Positions 1-9,461 are shown, counted from the stretch's first letter. The stretch is DNA of 13,062 nucleotides from Candidatus Methylomirabilis sp. (GCA_020724105.1 DYHP01000003.1:18067-31128); one strand, 5' to 3'. Made by a program: numbers and translations. Notes: generated by a model from the letters alone, not told the origin.

Positions 1-2
1 CG

Positions 3-80
3 TCTCGCGGGGCATCTTATCAGATGCTGGTCAAAGATGCCCAGCATCCCCAGAAACCGGAGTTTACGCGTAAGTCCTAA
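3..80 (+). CDS. Possible 3' end of an unidentified upstream gene (partial)
   Basis: One frame is open from the window edge to a TAA at 78-80 and would give about 25 residues ending in PEFTRKS. It stops five bases before the adenylate kinase start, which would suit an operon. I do not recognise the peptide. The same bases form two overlapping inverted repeats, so the stretch could equally be non-coding leader or repeat DNA. The other two frames show no better candidate. Confidence 0.25.
   Translation, partial: SRGASYQMLVKDAQHPQKPEFTRKS
10..48. other. Two mutually exclusive inverted repeats upstream of adenylate kinase
   Basis: GGGCATCTT (10-18) is the exact reverse complement of AAGATGCCC (34-42). 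GATGCTGG (23-30) is the exact reverse complement of CCAGCATC (41-48). The two stems interleave, so in RNA only one could form at a time. This may be a terminator/antiterminator-like leader for the downstream gene or simply overlapping repeats in coding sequence. There is no T-tract after either stem. Confidence 0.3.
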
Positions 81-85
81 AACTT

Positions 86-790
86 ATGAAATTCGCAATT
101 ATTATCTACGGTCCCCCGGGTTCGGGCAAGGGCACGCAGGCGGAAAAAATCGCCGAAAAATTTAATCTGATTCATTTTGACACGGGAAAAATGATAGAAA
201 AAACGGTTCACGACCCAAAAAACGCAAACGACCCGATAGTTCAAAGAGAAAAAAAATTGTTTGATTCGGGAATTCTTTGCACGCCGTCATGGGTATTGAG
301 TTTGGTGGTGGAAAACATAAAAAAGATTTGCGATAAAGATACCGGGTTAGTTTTTTCCGGTTCGCCGCGGACAATGTACGAGGCCGAAGGCGATAAAAAG
401 GAAAACATTCCCGGCGTTATTGAGACACTGGAAGATTGTTACGGCAAAGAAAATCTCGTTTTTTTGCGGTTAAACGTTTCGCGGGAAACAGCGATTTACA
501 GAAATACGCATCGCCGTGTTTGCGAGAGTTGCCGTTTTATTTTGCAGTATTCTCCGGAAAACGAAAAACTTGACAAGTGCCCGCAGTGCGGCGGAAAATT
601 GGTAAGGCGGTCGTTAGACACCTCCGAGGTGATGAGCGTGCGGCTTGAAGAATATAAACACCGAACCAAACCGATTTTTGATTTTGTGGAAGCGAGAGGA
701 TATGAACTTGTTGATATAAATGGCGAGGACGAACCCGAAGCGGTATCGGCGGAAATTTTTGGAAAATTAAGTGGTTTTTTGAGTTTTTGA
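86..790 (+). CDS. adk: Adenylate kinase, zinc-finger LID type
   Basis: Cytosolic nucleotide kinase interconverting ATP + AMP and 2 ADP. The P-loop GPPGSGKGTQ is at residues 9-18, followed by the AMP-binding HFDTG region (30-34). FSGSPRT (90-96) takes the place of the usual DGFPRT motif. The LID has CESC (146-149) and CPQC (165-168), four cysteines positioned to hold zinc, and ends in RRSLDTSE with the conserved Arg and Asp. At 234 residues it is slightly longer than typical bacterial Adk (about 214-220). The ATG at 86 puts the P-loop at the normal distance from the N-terminus; no clear Shine-Dalgarno precedes it. The altered SGSPRT motif and the insertion around residues 40-65 make it a divergent member, so a neighbouring nucleoside monophosphate specificity cannot be excluded. 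It ends in TGA. Confidence 0.88.
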   Translation: MKFAIIIYGPPGSGKGTQAEKIAEKFNLIHFDTGKMIEKTVHDPKNANDPIVQREKKLFDSGILCTPSWVLSLVVENIKKICDKDTGLVFSGSPRTMYEAEGDKKENIPGVIETLEDCYGKENLVFLRLNVSRETAIYRNTHRRVCESCRFILQYSPENEKLDKCPQCGGKLVRRSLDTSEVMSVRLEEYKHRTKPIFDFVEARGYELVDINGEDEPEAVSAEIFGKLSGFLSF

Positions 791-817
791 TTTGAAGATG
801 CTCTGTATTTTCGGAAA

Positions 818-860
818 CCCCCCTCATTCCCCCCTTAAAAAGGGGGAGGAACAGAGGGGG
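818..860. repeat. C/G-rich hairpin repeat, REP/MITE-like
   Basis: CCCCCTC and CCCCCCTT (818-836) pair with AAGGGGG and GAGGGGG (841-860) around an A-rich loop, giving a long imperfect hairpin. It lies about 28 bases after the adenylate kinase stop. I recognise the general form (C-block, short spacer, C-block, TTAAAA, G-block, spacer, G-block) as a dispersed intergenic palindrome in many bacterial genomes. It may also act as a transcription terminator, since ATTTATTTTA follows. Confidence 0.6.
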
Positions 861-893
861 ATTTATTTTATCCACAGCGCCGAGACGCATTGT

Positions 894-922
894 TTGATTC
901 TAGTCGTTTTTTGTGGTATAAT
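894..922 (+). promoter_or_regulatory. Sigma-70-type promoter with extended -10
   Basis: TTGATT (894-899), a 17-base spacer, then a consensus TATAAT (917-922) preceded by TGG, which makes an extended -10. Transcription would start near 929, just before the phased palindrome at 936-1012, so that palindrome would form the whole leader of the 1008-1586 / 1602-9461 gene pair. Confidence 0.65.
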
Positions 923-935
923 ATGAAATATGAAT

Positions 936-1020
936 CGCCACATAACGCCACAACTACGTCAATTTACGCTAGAATTTTGGCATCGAATGGCGTTGTGATG
1001 GCGTAAAATGGCTTCTATGT
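936..1020. repeat. Phased palindromic element, copy A (empty form)
   Basis: GCCA-type blocks begin at 937, 947, 958 (GTCA) and 968 (GCTA). TGGC blocks begin at 978, 988, 999 and 1009. Steps are 10, 11, 10, 10, 10, 11, 10 bases, and all four pairs are symmetric about 974.5. In RNA the blocks would pair (two with G-U wobbles), separated by small internal loops. The right end, TGGCTTCTATGTATA, runs into the next coding region. It has neither the gene nor the insert found in copy B, and lies within the presumed leader downstream of the promoter at 894-922. Confidence 0.75.
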
Positions 1021-1586
1021 ATACAGAAGAAATGGACAAAGCGCGAAAATTGGCAGGCGCACTGCTTATAATTTTAGGTTTAACCGTCTTAATTTTGGGA
1101 CTTTTTTATATCAAAAGAAATATCAATTTAGCCACGGCTTTTAAAAAAAATGCCGCGCGAAGTCAAAAGCAATTGGAATCGGTTCTTGCCTTGCAGTCCA
1201 AAGATACGGATAATGACGGTTTGTCCGATTACGAGGAATTATATCTTTACGGCACCAGCCTTTATTTGGGAGACACGGATTCAGACGGATTTACCGACAA
1301 AAACGAAATTGCAAGCAACGAAGACCCGAATTGTCCGAGGGGCGAGAATTGTCTTAATGGCGGCTCGCTCGCTTCCCCGTACAGCGAGGATCAGCAAATA
1401 AAACCGACCATACCCGAGGAGCCGCCGCAAGAATTAATTACAAATCCGCTGGAAAATTTATCGGCTCCCAAACTGCGTTCAATGCTCAAAGACGCCGGGT
1501 TTGAAGAAAGCGTTTTAAATCAAATAAGCGATGAAGAATTAGAGAAATTGTATCAGGAGTCGTTGAAGGAATTACAGCAGCAATAA
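1008..1586 (+). CDS. Membrane-anchored protein with thrombospondin type-3 calcium motifs
   Basis: This 192-residue protein has one N-terminal hydrophobic helix (about residues 15-34), followed by a basic/polar stretch, and probably lies outside the membrane. Two acidic calcium-binding repeats of TSP3 type are visible: DTDNDGLSDYEE (66-77) and DTDSDGFTDKNE (89-100). A Pro/Glu-rich linker and a helical, Glu-rich C-terminus (about 150-192) follow. Two cysteines (109, 115) could form a disulfide. The first ATG (1008) and the second (1017) both lie in the right end of palindrome copy A, which encodes MASMY; an ATG at 1032 (MDKARK) would keep the whole helix, so the start is uncertain. The next gene begins 15 bases after the stop, suggesting co-transcription and a shared role at the cell surface. 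Confidence 0.8.
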   Translation: MASMYTEEMDKARKLAGALLIILGLTVLILGLFYIKRNINLATAFKKNAARSQKQLESVLALQSKDTDNDGLSDYEELYLYGTSLYLGDTDSDGFTDKNEIASNEDPNCPRGENCLNGGSLASPYSEDQQIKPTIPEEPPQELITNPLENLSAPKLRSMLKDAGFEESVLNQISDEELEKLYQESLKELQQQ

Positions 1587-1601
1587 AATCAATAATTTAT
1601 T

Positions 1602-4600
1602 ATGTTTTTTGGTCCGCGATTCAATTTAGTCCGCAAGATTGTCATGGTTTTAATGTTGGTGTTTTTTGTTTCAACATTTATTTTTATCGTCATTCCGCCA
1701 AAAACGGCGCGCGCCCAGATAACGATTGTTGCGGACCTCCCGCAAGAAAAAAACAGTATTTTAGACACAATAATGACAAGCCTCAAAGGCGTTTTGCTCC
1801 AGGCGGTTTTTAATATATTGAATTACATCGGGCAAAAATTGGCGCGCGACGCGGCAGTCTGGATTGCTTCCGGCGGCAAGGGACAAGGGACGCTTTTTGA
1901 ATCCCGCAGTTTTGGGGATTATATGAAGGATGTGGCTTTAAACAGCGTTGGCGAGGGCTTGGGGACGCTCGATCAATTGGGATTGCTGGGAGGATTTAGT
2001 TTGTGCGACCCGTCATTGACATTGCCTGAAGCGGAGTTTAAAGCCAGTTTGCAAATCAGTTTGATTGAAACTTACGAGCCGCAACCTAAATGTCGTTGGA
2101 ACGATATCGCGGCCAATTGGGATGAGTTTGCTTCGACGATGAGTTCAACAGAATTGCTTTCCAATTTTACCGAGGGTTTAGTGCCGGGCGAAAGCGGAAT
2201 CGAGTCAATGATGTCTTTCCAGTTGCTGACGGAAGAAAGGCGCCAAGAGGCGGAAGAACAGGCAAGGTTTGCCCGACTTGAAAATAAGGGCTTTAAGCCG
2301 AAGGTTGGCATTTCCGGCCAGATTAAAACACCGTCATCATTAATTGAAGGCCAGTTTAAACAAGCCGTGCTTGACAAACCCCAGCAAACCCAACAGCAAC
2401 AGGCGCAAGGGTTGTTCACCAATTCCGGTTCTTGGATAACAATGGGCGTTAATATCGGCAAGATGTTTGTAAATACTTTGGCTTCCACTTTGTTTCAACG
2501 GATTTCAAGCGGATTGTTCGATACCACGGCTTCTGAGACAGTTTCTTTGGCAAGACCCGAACTTGACACGGGTCCGCCGGGCGGCGGCAGAGAGGCGGCG
2601 CAAGCCCTTTTTGCCGACCTTTTAACTCCGCAGATCATTGAAGGCGGCAAGTACAATCCTTTAAACGATTTTGCCACCTGCCCAGAAGAGAGAGGGATGT
2701 CAAACTGCATTATGGATATGGGATTTATGCAGGCAATTGAGCAGGCAAACGCCGGGGATCCGACAACAGTTGATGAGGCGATAAAGTCAGGGTTGCTCCA
2801 TGGCGATTGGCCTTTGATTTCCGACCAAGACCCGTTCAATCAGGAAAACGGATGTTACCGCAGGGCATATTGCTACAGCAATTTGGTCAAACTTAGAAAG
2901 ATGAGAATTATCCCCATCGGCTGGGAATTGGCGGCAAAAACATCGTTAAAGGAAAAACCGATTACTTTGGCAGAGGTGGTGAATAATTTTAATAATTGCC
3001 CAACAGGAGACTCTGCTGATTTTACAAATTATCCCTACTGCCATTTAATCGACCCGAATTGGATTATAAAAATGCCTTCTGCTGAATGTAAAACGCAGGC
3101 CTACGGCCCACGGCTCGTTTCCAGCGGAATGTCGGAGCGCGAAAAAGTTTGTATTGATGTCGCTTCCTGCGTTGAAGAAGACGGAAAGGGCAAATGCGTC
3201 GGCCCTTACGTTCATTGCACCAAAGACAAGCATATTTGGAGAATCAAAGGCGATGTTTGCCCCAAGGAGTACAGTTCTTGCCAAACCTTGAAGACGCGAC
3301 AGGGCAAACAAGTCTCTTCTCTTTTAAATACTGTTGATTACGGCATTTGCAATGAAAATAATGTCGGCTGCAAATGGTTTTCTTCGGAGAGCGCCAGCAT
3401 CTCAGGCACCAGCACTTACAAATGGAAAAAAGACGCGAAAATTTATGTTGACAAAGATGTTAAATCGTGCCCGGCGGATTCAACCGGCTGTTCCGAATTA
3501 ATCAGAGTTGGCAATGGTGTAAGCGTCAATTTGCTTAAAAATCCGAGTTTTGAAGACACCTCGGCCGGGGCGAACTGGACTGTTGAGGGCACGGTATCGT
3601 TTTTGCCGAGAGACGGGACAAATAGTTTAGACGGCAATACGGCTGCCAAATTAAGTCCGGGCGCTTACATTGGTCAACCGCTTCCAACTGATGAAATAAA
3701 CTTAAAGGAGGCGGCATATTATACTTTTTCGTATTATGCCAAAAATGAACCAGATGCTTCTGAAACCATTCAGGCTACTATTGGGGTGGAAGGAAGAGGT
3801 GAAAATTATGTGGAGCGGCTTAAAAATATTGAAACAAACTGCATCAGACACCGCGACGGCACAGGAAATCTTACGGGCAATTTAATCTTGTCGCTTACGC
3901 CTTCGGAGTTCTATGAAAGAGCGAGTTGTTATTTCAAGACGCCGGTCGGCGCGACGCGCATTCTTTTTGCGCTTCAGGGGAGCGATGTTTGGCTTGACGC
4001 GGTTCAACTTGAACAAGGCAGAACCGCCAATGAATTCAGAACCAATAGTTACCCGGCCAGCGCTGATTTGGCTTATTACAAAGTCGCGCCGGATTATTTA
4101 GGTTGCGATTCTGCAAATCCTCACCTTGATTGCCAAAATTACGCCGCTTTTTGCCAAGAGGATGAGGTCGGCTGCGAACTTTACCGTTCAACCACCGAAG
4201 ATTTCGAAGTGCCGGCCATAATCGCCAACGAAGACAGATGCCCGTCGGAATGCAGCGGCTACGACGTTTTCAAGCGGGAAGAAACGAATTTTGAATCGTC
4301 AAAAGACAATATTTATTTGATTCCGCAAAATTCCAAGACCTGCGAATCAACAGCAGCCGGGTGCGACGAATTTACCAATGTCGCCACTGAACAAGTGAAG
4401 TATTTTTCATATTTAAGACCCTGTATAGAGCCGGGCGACGAGGCGGCAACGTATTACACCTGGGAGGGTTCGGACACAGTCGGTTATCAATTAAAGACCT
4501 GGAATTTGAAGAAAGGCATGCCGTCGCCGATGGAACTTGAAGGCATCCCGCCAGCTTATATTAAGGGATTTAACAGACCCGAAAATTATGCCCAATGCAC

Positions 4601-7600
4601 TCAAGAAATTTTCCAATCAAGAACTAATCCCGACTGCCGAGAATTTTACGACGCGCTGGGCAATATTTCTTACCGCCTTTACTCAAAAACCATTGTCGCC
4701 ACCAAGGAATGCAAGACATACCGCAAAACAGAGTCAACCGTAGCAGACTGCGCGGACTTCGGCGGCGTTTGGCAGGATAATAGGTGTTTTTATAACGGCT
4801 ATGACGCCGAGAGCGCGGCTTGCGGCGCCAAAAATAACGGCTGCCGGGCTTACACCGGCGCCGCCTCAAGGAATGTAAGAAATCTTTTTACCGATAGTTT
4901 TGAAGATGGAACGAGCGGCGATTGGGAGGCGGCTGTTTCGGGCGTGAATTTGGAAAATTCAAGCGAATCGCTTTATGTTGGCGGGCATTCGTTGAAAGGG
5001 CGCAATACTTCCCCGCAAGTTTCATTTCAGAAAAATATTAAAGATTACATAACCAAGGGCAAGACATATTTTGTCAGTTTTTGGGCAAAAGCGAGCCCAA
5101 TCAGTCCGGATAATAAGATTACCGCTATTAAGATTCAAATCAATCCGACTATTTCTTATGATTTCGGCCAAGTTTCTTTATCTCCTGAATGGCAGCCGTA
5201 TTCCCTGGGTCCCTTGCTTGTTGACGCCGAGCCGACAGAGGCGACAATTCTAAAATTTGAATCAAATTACAATACAATTTACATTGATAATATTACTCTA
5301 AAAGAAATTTCCGATTCAAATTATTTGATTAAAAATTCTTGGACAATTCCCGCCTCGTGCGATATGACTTTTGAGGGGGTCCTCTTGCCGCAGGCGATGT
5401 TGGGATGCAAAGAATACAAAAATACCAAAAATGTTCTTTATTATCTCAAATCGTTTAAGAATTTATGCCGCGAATCATCAATCGGCTGCGAGGAGTTTAT
5501 TGATAAAAAAGGAACGGAATCTTTGGGTGTGGAGGTTTATAATGCGGTGTGTAATAGAGTCGAAGGGATTGATCCGCGCGCTGGCGTAGGGCAAGATCCT
5601 GCCAAGTTGGACATCAATAATGAGGCAGAGTGCGGGGATACGAGTTTAATTTTCCCCTGCATGGGTTGTGATGCGGAATCGCGAGTAACAAAGGCGCGTT
5701 GCACTATTTCGGCCGGGCAAGATAAATGCTACTTTAATTATTCCGGTGAAACCCCATTACCTGATAAATTTATTGAAAATGAAACCATCGTTATCCCCGT
5801 TGATGAAAGAAAATATTTGGTCGCCAATGACAAAGTAAAATGTTCGGCGGAAAATGCCAGTTGCGCGGCTGTGGCGGAACCGACGGAAGCGACTTGTAGT
5901 TTGCTCCCTCCGTTAACCCCGTTTGACTCAGTCGAATCCTATAGGTGCACAAATGAAAATGGTTGTTATTGTTATGAAGATCAAAATAATGGCAAGGAAG
6001 CGCTTTGTCTTGTCAAGAAAGGAGAGTTTACTTGCAAATTTAAAGCAAAAACATTTTTTGACACGCCAAAGGTTTGGATTAGTTTTGAACCCAAATCGTT
6101 AATTTTAAAACCATCTGAATTTTCCGATATTTTATGCAAGAGCGCGGAAGACAGGTGTGAGAGTTGGACAAAATTGGATGAGCAAAAAAGACAGAGCGCG
6201 CTTTATTTCAAAGACCCGGCTGGCGCGGTTTGCGAATACAAAGATAAACAAAAAGTCCGCGGCATAGAAAGAAGCGGCTGGTTCAAAGAAGGAACTGAAG
6301 TGCCGTGTTATGTCGGTTATGAATCCGCTGGCGTTTTCGGCATTTGGAAAAACGGCGACGATAAATACAAGGGCTTTGTCGGAAAATGCCTTGACCAATA
6401 CTCAACTTGCACGACTATTGTAGAACCTCTGTCGGCGTGGCAATCCGCACAGTTGCCCGGCAAAGTGGAGCCCGAAACATATTATTTCAAACGAAACAAA
6501 ACTCTTGACGAAACTTCTTGCAACGGCATGGTTTCGCCAAAGCAGGGTTGCGTTTTATTCAGAGACATCAACGAGCCGCAAATTTTATGGAATTCAATGG
6601 CGACTTCTATCGAGGTGGATAAAGCTTTTGGAAAGTTAATCAGTCCGAGTTCAACCGATAGATATTATGATGGCTCATTTGAATACGGCAAAGACAGCAA
6701 TTTGATTTTAAAAGTCCAGCGCGACAGAATTTGCGACGAATGGCTTGATTGCAAATCTACCGCCACGGTTTGGGACGAAAAAGAAGGTAAGTATAAATCA
6801 GTTTGCGTTGAATTGGGAGTTTGCAGAGAGTATCAAAAGATTGGCGATAAGTATATTTGCTTAAAATATCGCTCGCCCGATAGCGGCAGCTGGTCGGAAA
6901 GATTGTTAGACAAGACGAAATATCAAAAGCGGGGTGTGGGTTATGGAGGCTTTGATTACGCCGGCTATTCCGTTCCGGGCAGAATTTATTCCGATTCTTA
7001 TACGGAGGTTGCATTAATGTCTGCCGAAACTGTTCGCACCACCAGTGGGGGAGAACCATTCGGCGAATGCCGCGCTTATCCTGAAAAAGATTCTCCTTTC
7101 CCGAGCAATTTGGCAAATTGGGATTTTACGTTTGACCAAGTTACGCAAGGAAAATTTTCCGGCAAAAAATCGGGTTTTGAACAAGGAAATATTTGCGAAA
7201 AAAATATTTGGTATGATGTTAATCATAATTTTAAGGTGGATAGCGGGGAATTAAGATTTTTTTCCGATGCCAATGTTTTTGAACAAAACGCCTGCGAATG
7301 CCGATATCAAAAAGCGACCTATCAAAGTGCGGGGACAAAATATTTTCCACTGCTCGAAGAGGGCCTCCCCGATGGTTATTGTTCCGACGGCGGCGATTTT
7401 GACGGTTTGCCTTGCAATCCCGCCGACAAGAACGCTTGTTCCAATAAAGAGGGAACGGTTAAGGGGACTTGTAATAAGTTAATTAAAATAGAAAAATACG
7501 TTGGTCTTGAGGGGGATTGTTGGGAAAGAGACGAATCCTTAAAAAAACCCGGGCAGGTCAATTCTCCGTGTTTGACCTGGCGACCGCTCGATTTTTCAGA

Positions 7601-9461
7601 GAGGTCGAATATTGATATTAATAATTTTTATTCAGGAGCCGGTTATAATCCGCCGGTTGATCAGGGAAGATTTTATTGCGTAGAAGCTGGGGCGATACCT
7701 TTTTTCGATTTTCGTTACTACTCGCCGTCATATAACCCGTACACACGATTCGCTGCCGAAAGTTGTACCGTACCTTCGGAAGTATTCGGTCCTGACGCCA
7801 CCGAGTGTGGTAGGGGACCGTTTATGCGGCCCTATGATGACACGGAATATAAGAGAGTGATCGCGGACGTAGACGGGAAAAATGGTTATCAAGAAAGTTT
7901 TATTCCCGTTAGGTATTTGTTCCGTGAGGCGAGATATGACATAGCATCTCCGGCGGGCACTGATCCAAAAAGTTTTGAGGATTTTTCTGTTTCGGATTAT
8001 CAAATTGCCGCTATTTTAATTCATCCCGTAGACCAGGACTGGATGTTGGATATAGTAAGGAATAAACAAAATATGTTATCGCGCAAAGGAAGAGTCGGTC
8101 GCTTTCAGTTTGACGAAAAATGGTATTCATATTGGGAGGCGCGTTATCCGGAAAATGATATTGGTGGTTTAGACGCGGGCGCGGAAACCAGTAAATCAAA
8201 GACACCTTTATTTGTCGCCTCATCATTTCGGGGAGCTGGCACCATCGCTCTTGGCAGTGGGAATGAGGTTGAGTGGGGGAAGATGCCCGCCTTTGAATCA
8301 AATTGTCAGGCGCCAAACAAAGATTCCTATATTGCCATTCGCGCCGTATTTGACGAAAGCCGGCAAAATAAATTCCTCGGCCTTTGGACAAGTTATTGCG
8401 AAGGCGGAACCGACCACAATAAGATACAAGTAAGAGTGGAGTTTCGTTTTGTGCCATATTGTCAGAAAATGGTTGAGATAAAACAGCCAACACTCTTAGG
8501 GAGTGATAAAGCGTTTACCGACCGGACAAAAGAAGACTGGGGCCGTTTGGATCATAACCAGTATCCGACACCTTTCGGCAGTGCTCGGCATAAACCCGCA
8601 ACCAATCCTCTATCAAACAAAGATTATCCTTGGTATCTCAGCAATTATAACCTTTCTTCGGAATATTTTTATTTCTACAATGAAATCGGAAAGGTGATCC
8701 TCGAAACCGCAACCCCGCTCAATCAATTATTTGCAAAAGTTTATAATATTTTTACTTGGGACCAAAACATGCGAGAGTATGACGCAATGAGCATCTCTCA
8801 AGATTTGAATCCTGACGGCTGGCCCGTAAAATGGTTATCTTCTCGCGACCCGATTACCGAATATCTGCCGGGAGCGCCGCAGCTTGCTGGTCCGCTGTAT
8901 CCGCAGGGCGAACTCCTTGGTTCAGTTCCCAATAATATAACTATCAACAGAAACTATGGAGGAAAAGTTGAAGGAAGGGGGGGTTTGCTAAAAGCGATAG
9001 CGCAATTCTACGGATGGACGTCAGCAGATCAAATGCCAATTTCTGAGATACAAATTAATTGGGGGGATGGAAACGAAATTACTCTGAGGGGCAAGTATAA
9101 GAATCATAAACCTGAATGCACCGGCCCTGATTTTGGTGATTCAACAGAGGCTTGTCAATCGGGATATTTTGAATTTACGCATGTTTACGCCTGCACCAAT
9201 GATATGCTTGGTAGTCGTTTAACGCCCTGCGGTACCGAATCGCCAACTAACAAACCGGGATGCAAGAGATTGATAGGAACTCAATATGTCTGTGTTTATC
9301 GACCGCGAGTAATGCTTAAAGATAACTGGGGATGGTGCAATCGAACAAAAGCAGATGGGTTTTATGAAGGCAAATACGGCACGACTTGCAGATTTAAAGA
9401 CACAATTCGAAACAGCGGCGGCACGCCGTTTGACGGGGAAATTATCGTTTATCCGGAGTAG
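1602..9461 (+). CDS. Giant secreted Cys-rich protein with CBM-like and PKD-like modules
   Basis: 2619 residues. A signal peptide is clear: basic start, hydrophobic core (about 12-32), and an ARA-Q site (36-39). An Ala/Leu-rich helical part follows (to about 300) with a Gln-rich stretch near 265. Most of the rest has many cysteines, including a recurring GC-x-x-aromatic or aliphatic motif: VGCKWF (~588), TGCSEL (~629), VGCELY (~856), AGCDEF (~919), NGCRAY (~1079), LGCKEY (~1267), IGCEEF (~1293), QGCVLF (~1648). Two CBM_4_9-like jelly-roll modules begin NLLKNPSFED (~643-812) and NLFTDSFED (~1093-1237). DVNHNFKVDSGE (~1871-1882) resembles a calcium loop. A PKD-like segment with WGDG and THVY lies near 2485-2527. 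It is probably an extracellular, disulfide-rich adhesin or surface-structure protein. I associate such giants with CPR secretion or pilus-like loci, but no secretion gene is visible here. Its exact role is unknown. Confidence 0.82.
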   Translation: MFFGPRFNLVRKIVMVLMLVFFVSTFIFIVIPPKTARAQITIVADLPQEKNSILDTIMTSLKGVLLQAVFNILNYIGQKLARDAAVWIASGGKGQGTLFESRSFGDYMKDVALNSVGEGLGTLDQLGLLGGFSLCDPSLTLPEAEFKASLQISLIETYEPQPKCRWNDIAANWDEFASTMSSTELLSNFTEGLVPGESGIESMMSFQLLTEERRQEAEEQARFARLENKGFKPKVGISGQIKTPSSLIEGQFKQAVLDKPQQTQQQQAQGLFTNSGSWITMGVNIGKMFVNTLASTLFQRISSGLFDTTASETVSLARPELDTGPPGGGREAAQALFADLLTPQIIEGGKYNPLNDFATCPEERGMSNCIMDMGFMQAIEQANAGDPTTVDEAIKSGLLHGDWPLISDQDPFNQENGCYRRAYCYSNLVKLRKMRIIPIGWELAAKTSLKEKPITLAEVVNNFNNCPTGDSADFTNYPYCHLIDPNWIIKMPSAECKTQAYGPRLVSSGMSEREKVCIDVASCVEEDGKGKCVGPYVHCTKDKHIWRIKGDVCPKEYSSCQTLKTRQGKQVSSLLNTVDYGICNENNVGCKWFSSESASISGTSTYKWKKDAKIYVDKDVKSCPADSTGCSELIRVGNGVSVNLLKNPSFEDTSAGANWTVEGTVSFLPRDGTNSLDGNTAAKLSPGAYIGQPLPTDEINLKEAAYYTFSYYAKNEPDASETIQATIGVEGRGENYVERLKNIETNCIRHRDGTGNLTGNLILSLTPSEFYERASCYFKTPVGATRILFALQGSDVWLDAVQLEQGRTANEFRTNSYPASADLAYYKVAPDYLGCDSANPHLDCQNYAAFCQEDEVGCELYRSTTEDFEVPAIIANEDRCPSECSGYDVFKREETNFESSKDNIYLIPQNSKTCESTAAGCDEFTNVATEQVKYFSYLRPCIEPGDEAATYYTWEGSDTVGYQLKTWNLKKGMPSPMELEGIPPAYIKGFNRPENYAQCTQEIFQSRTNPDCREFYDALGNISYRLYSKTIVATKECKTYRKTESTVADCADFGGVWQDNRCFYNGYDAESAACGAKNNGCRAYTGAASRNVRNLFTDSFEDGTSGDWEAAVSGVNLENSSESLYVGGHSLKGRNTSPQVSFQKNIKDYITKGKTYFVSFWAKASPISPDNKITAIKIQINPTISYDFGQVSLSPEWQPYSLGPLLVDAEPTEATILKFESNYNTIYIDNITLKEISDSNYLIKNSWTIPASCDMTFEGVLLPQAMLGCKEYKNTKNVLYYLKSFKNLCRESSIGCEEFIDKKGTESLGVEVYNAVCNRVEGIDPRAGVGQDPAKLDINNEAECGDTSLIFPCMGCDAESRVTKARCTISAGQDKCYFNYSGETPLPDKFIENETIVIPVDERKYLVANDKVKCSAENASCAAVAEPTEATCSLLPPLTPFDSVESYRCTNENGCYCYEDQNNGKEALCLVKKGEFTCKFKAKTFFDTPKVWISFEPKSLILKPSEFSDILCKSAEDRCESWTKLDEQKRQSALYFKDPAGAVCEYKDKQKVRGIERSGWFKEGTEVPCYVGYESAGVFGIWKNGDDKYKGFVGKCLDQYSTCTTIVEPLSAWQSAQLPGKVEPETYYFKRNKTLDETSCNGMVSPKQGCVLFRDINEPQILWNSMATSIEVDKAFGKLISPSSTDRYYDGSFEYGKDSNLILKVQRDRICDEWLDCKSTATVWDEKEGKYKSVCVELGVCREYQKIGDKYICLKYRSPDSGSWSERLLDKTKYQKRGVGYGGFDYAGYSVPGRIYSDSYTEVALMSAETVRTTSGGEPFGECRAYPEKDSPFPSNLANWDFTFDQVTQGKFSGKKSGFEQGNICEKNIWYDVNHNFKVDSGELRFFSDANVFEQNACECRYQKATYQSAGTKYFPLLEEGLPDGYCSDGGDFDGLPCNPADKNACSNKEGTVKGTCNKLIKIEKYVGLEGDCWERDESLKKPGQVNSPCLTWRPLDFSERSNIDINNFYSGAGYNPPVDQGRFYCVEAGAIPFFDFRYYSPSYNPYTRFAAESCTVPSEVFGPDATECGRGPFMRPYDDTEYKRVIADVDGKNGYQESFIPVRYLFREARYDIASPAGTDPKSFEDFSVSDYQIAAILIHPVDQDWMLDIVRNKQNMLSRKGRVGRFQFDEKWYSYWEARYPENDIGGLDAGAETSKSKTPLFVASSFRGAGTIALGSGNEVEWGKMPAFESNCQAPNKDSYIAIRAVFDESRQNKFLGLWTSYCEGGTDHNKIQVRVEFRFVPYCQKMVEIKQPTLLGSDKAFTDRTKEDWGRLDHNQYPTPFGSARHKPATNPLSNKDYPWYLSNYNLSSEYFYFYNEIGKVILETATPLNQLFAKVYNIFTWDQNMREYDAMSISQDLNPDGWPVKWLSSRDPITEYLPGAPQLAGPLYPQGELLGSVPNNITINRNYGGKVEGRGGLLKAIAQFYGWTSADQMPISEIQINWGDGNEITLRGKYKNHKPECTGPDFGDSTEACQSGYFEFTHVYACTNDMLGSRLTPCGTESPTNKPGCKRLIGTQYVCVYRPRVMLKDNWGWCNRTKADGFYEGKYGTTCRFKDTIRNSGGTPFDGEIIVYPE

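Noticed and set aside
8011..8493. 160-residue minus-strand frame inside the giant gene
   Set aside because: It lies wholly within a clear secreted-protein coding region, has no recognisable motif and no promoter or ribosome-binding site.
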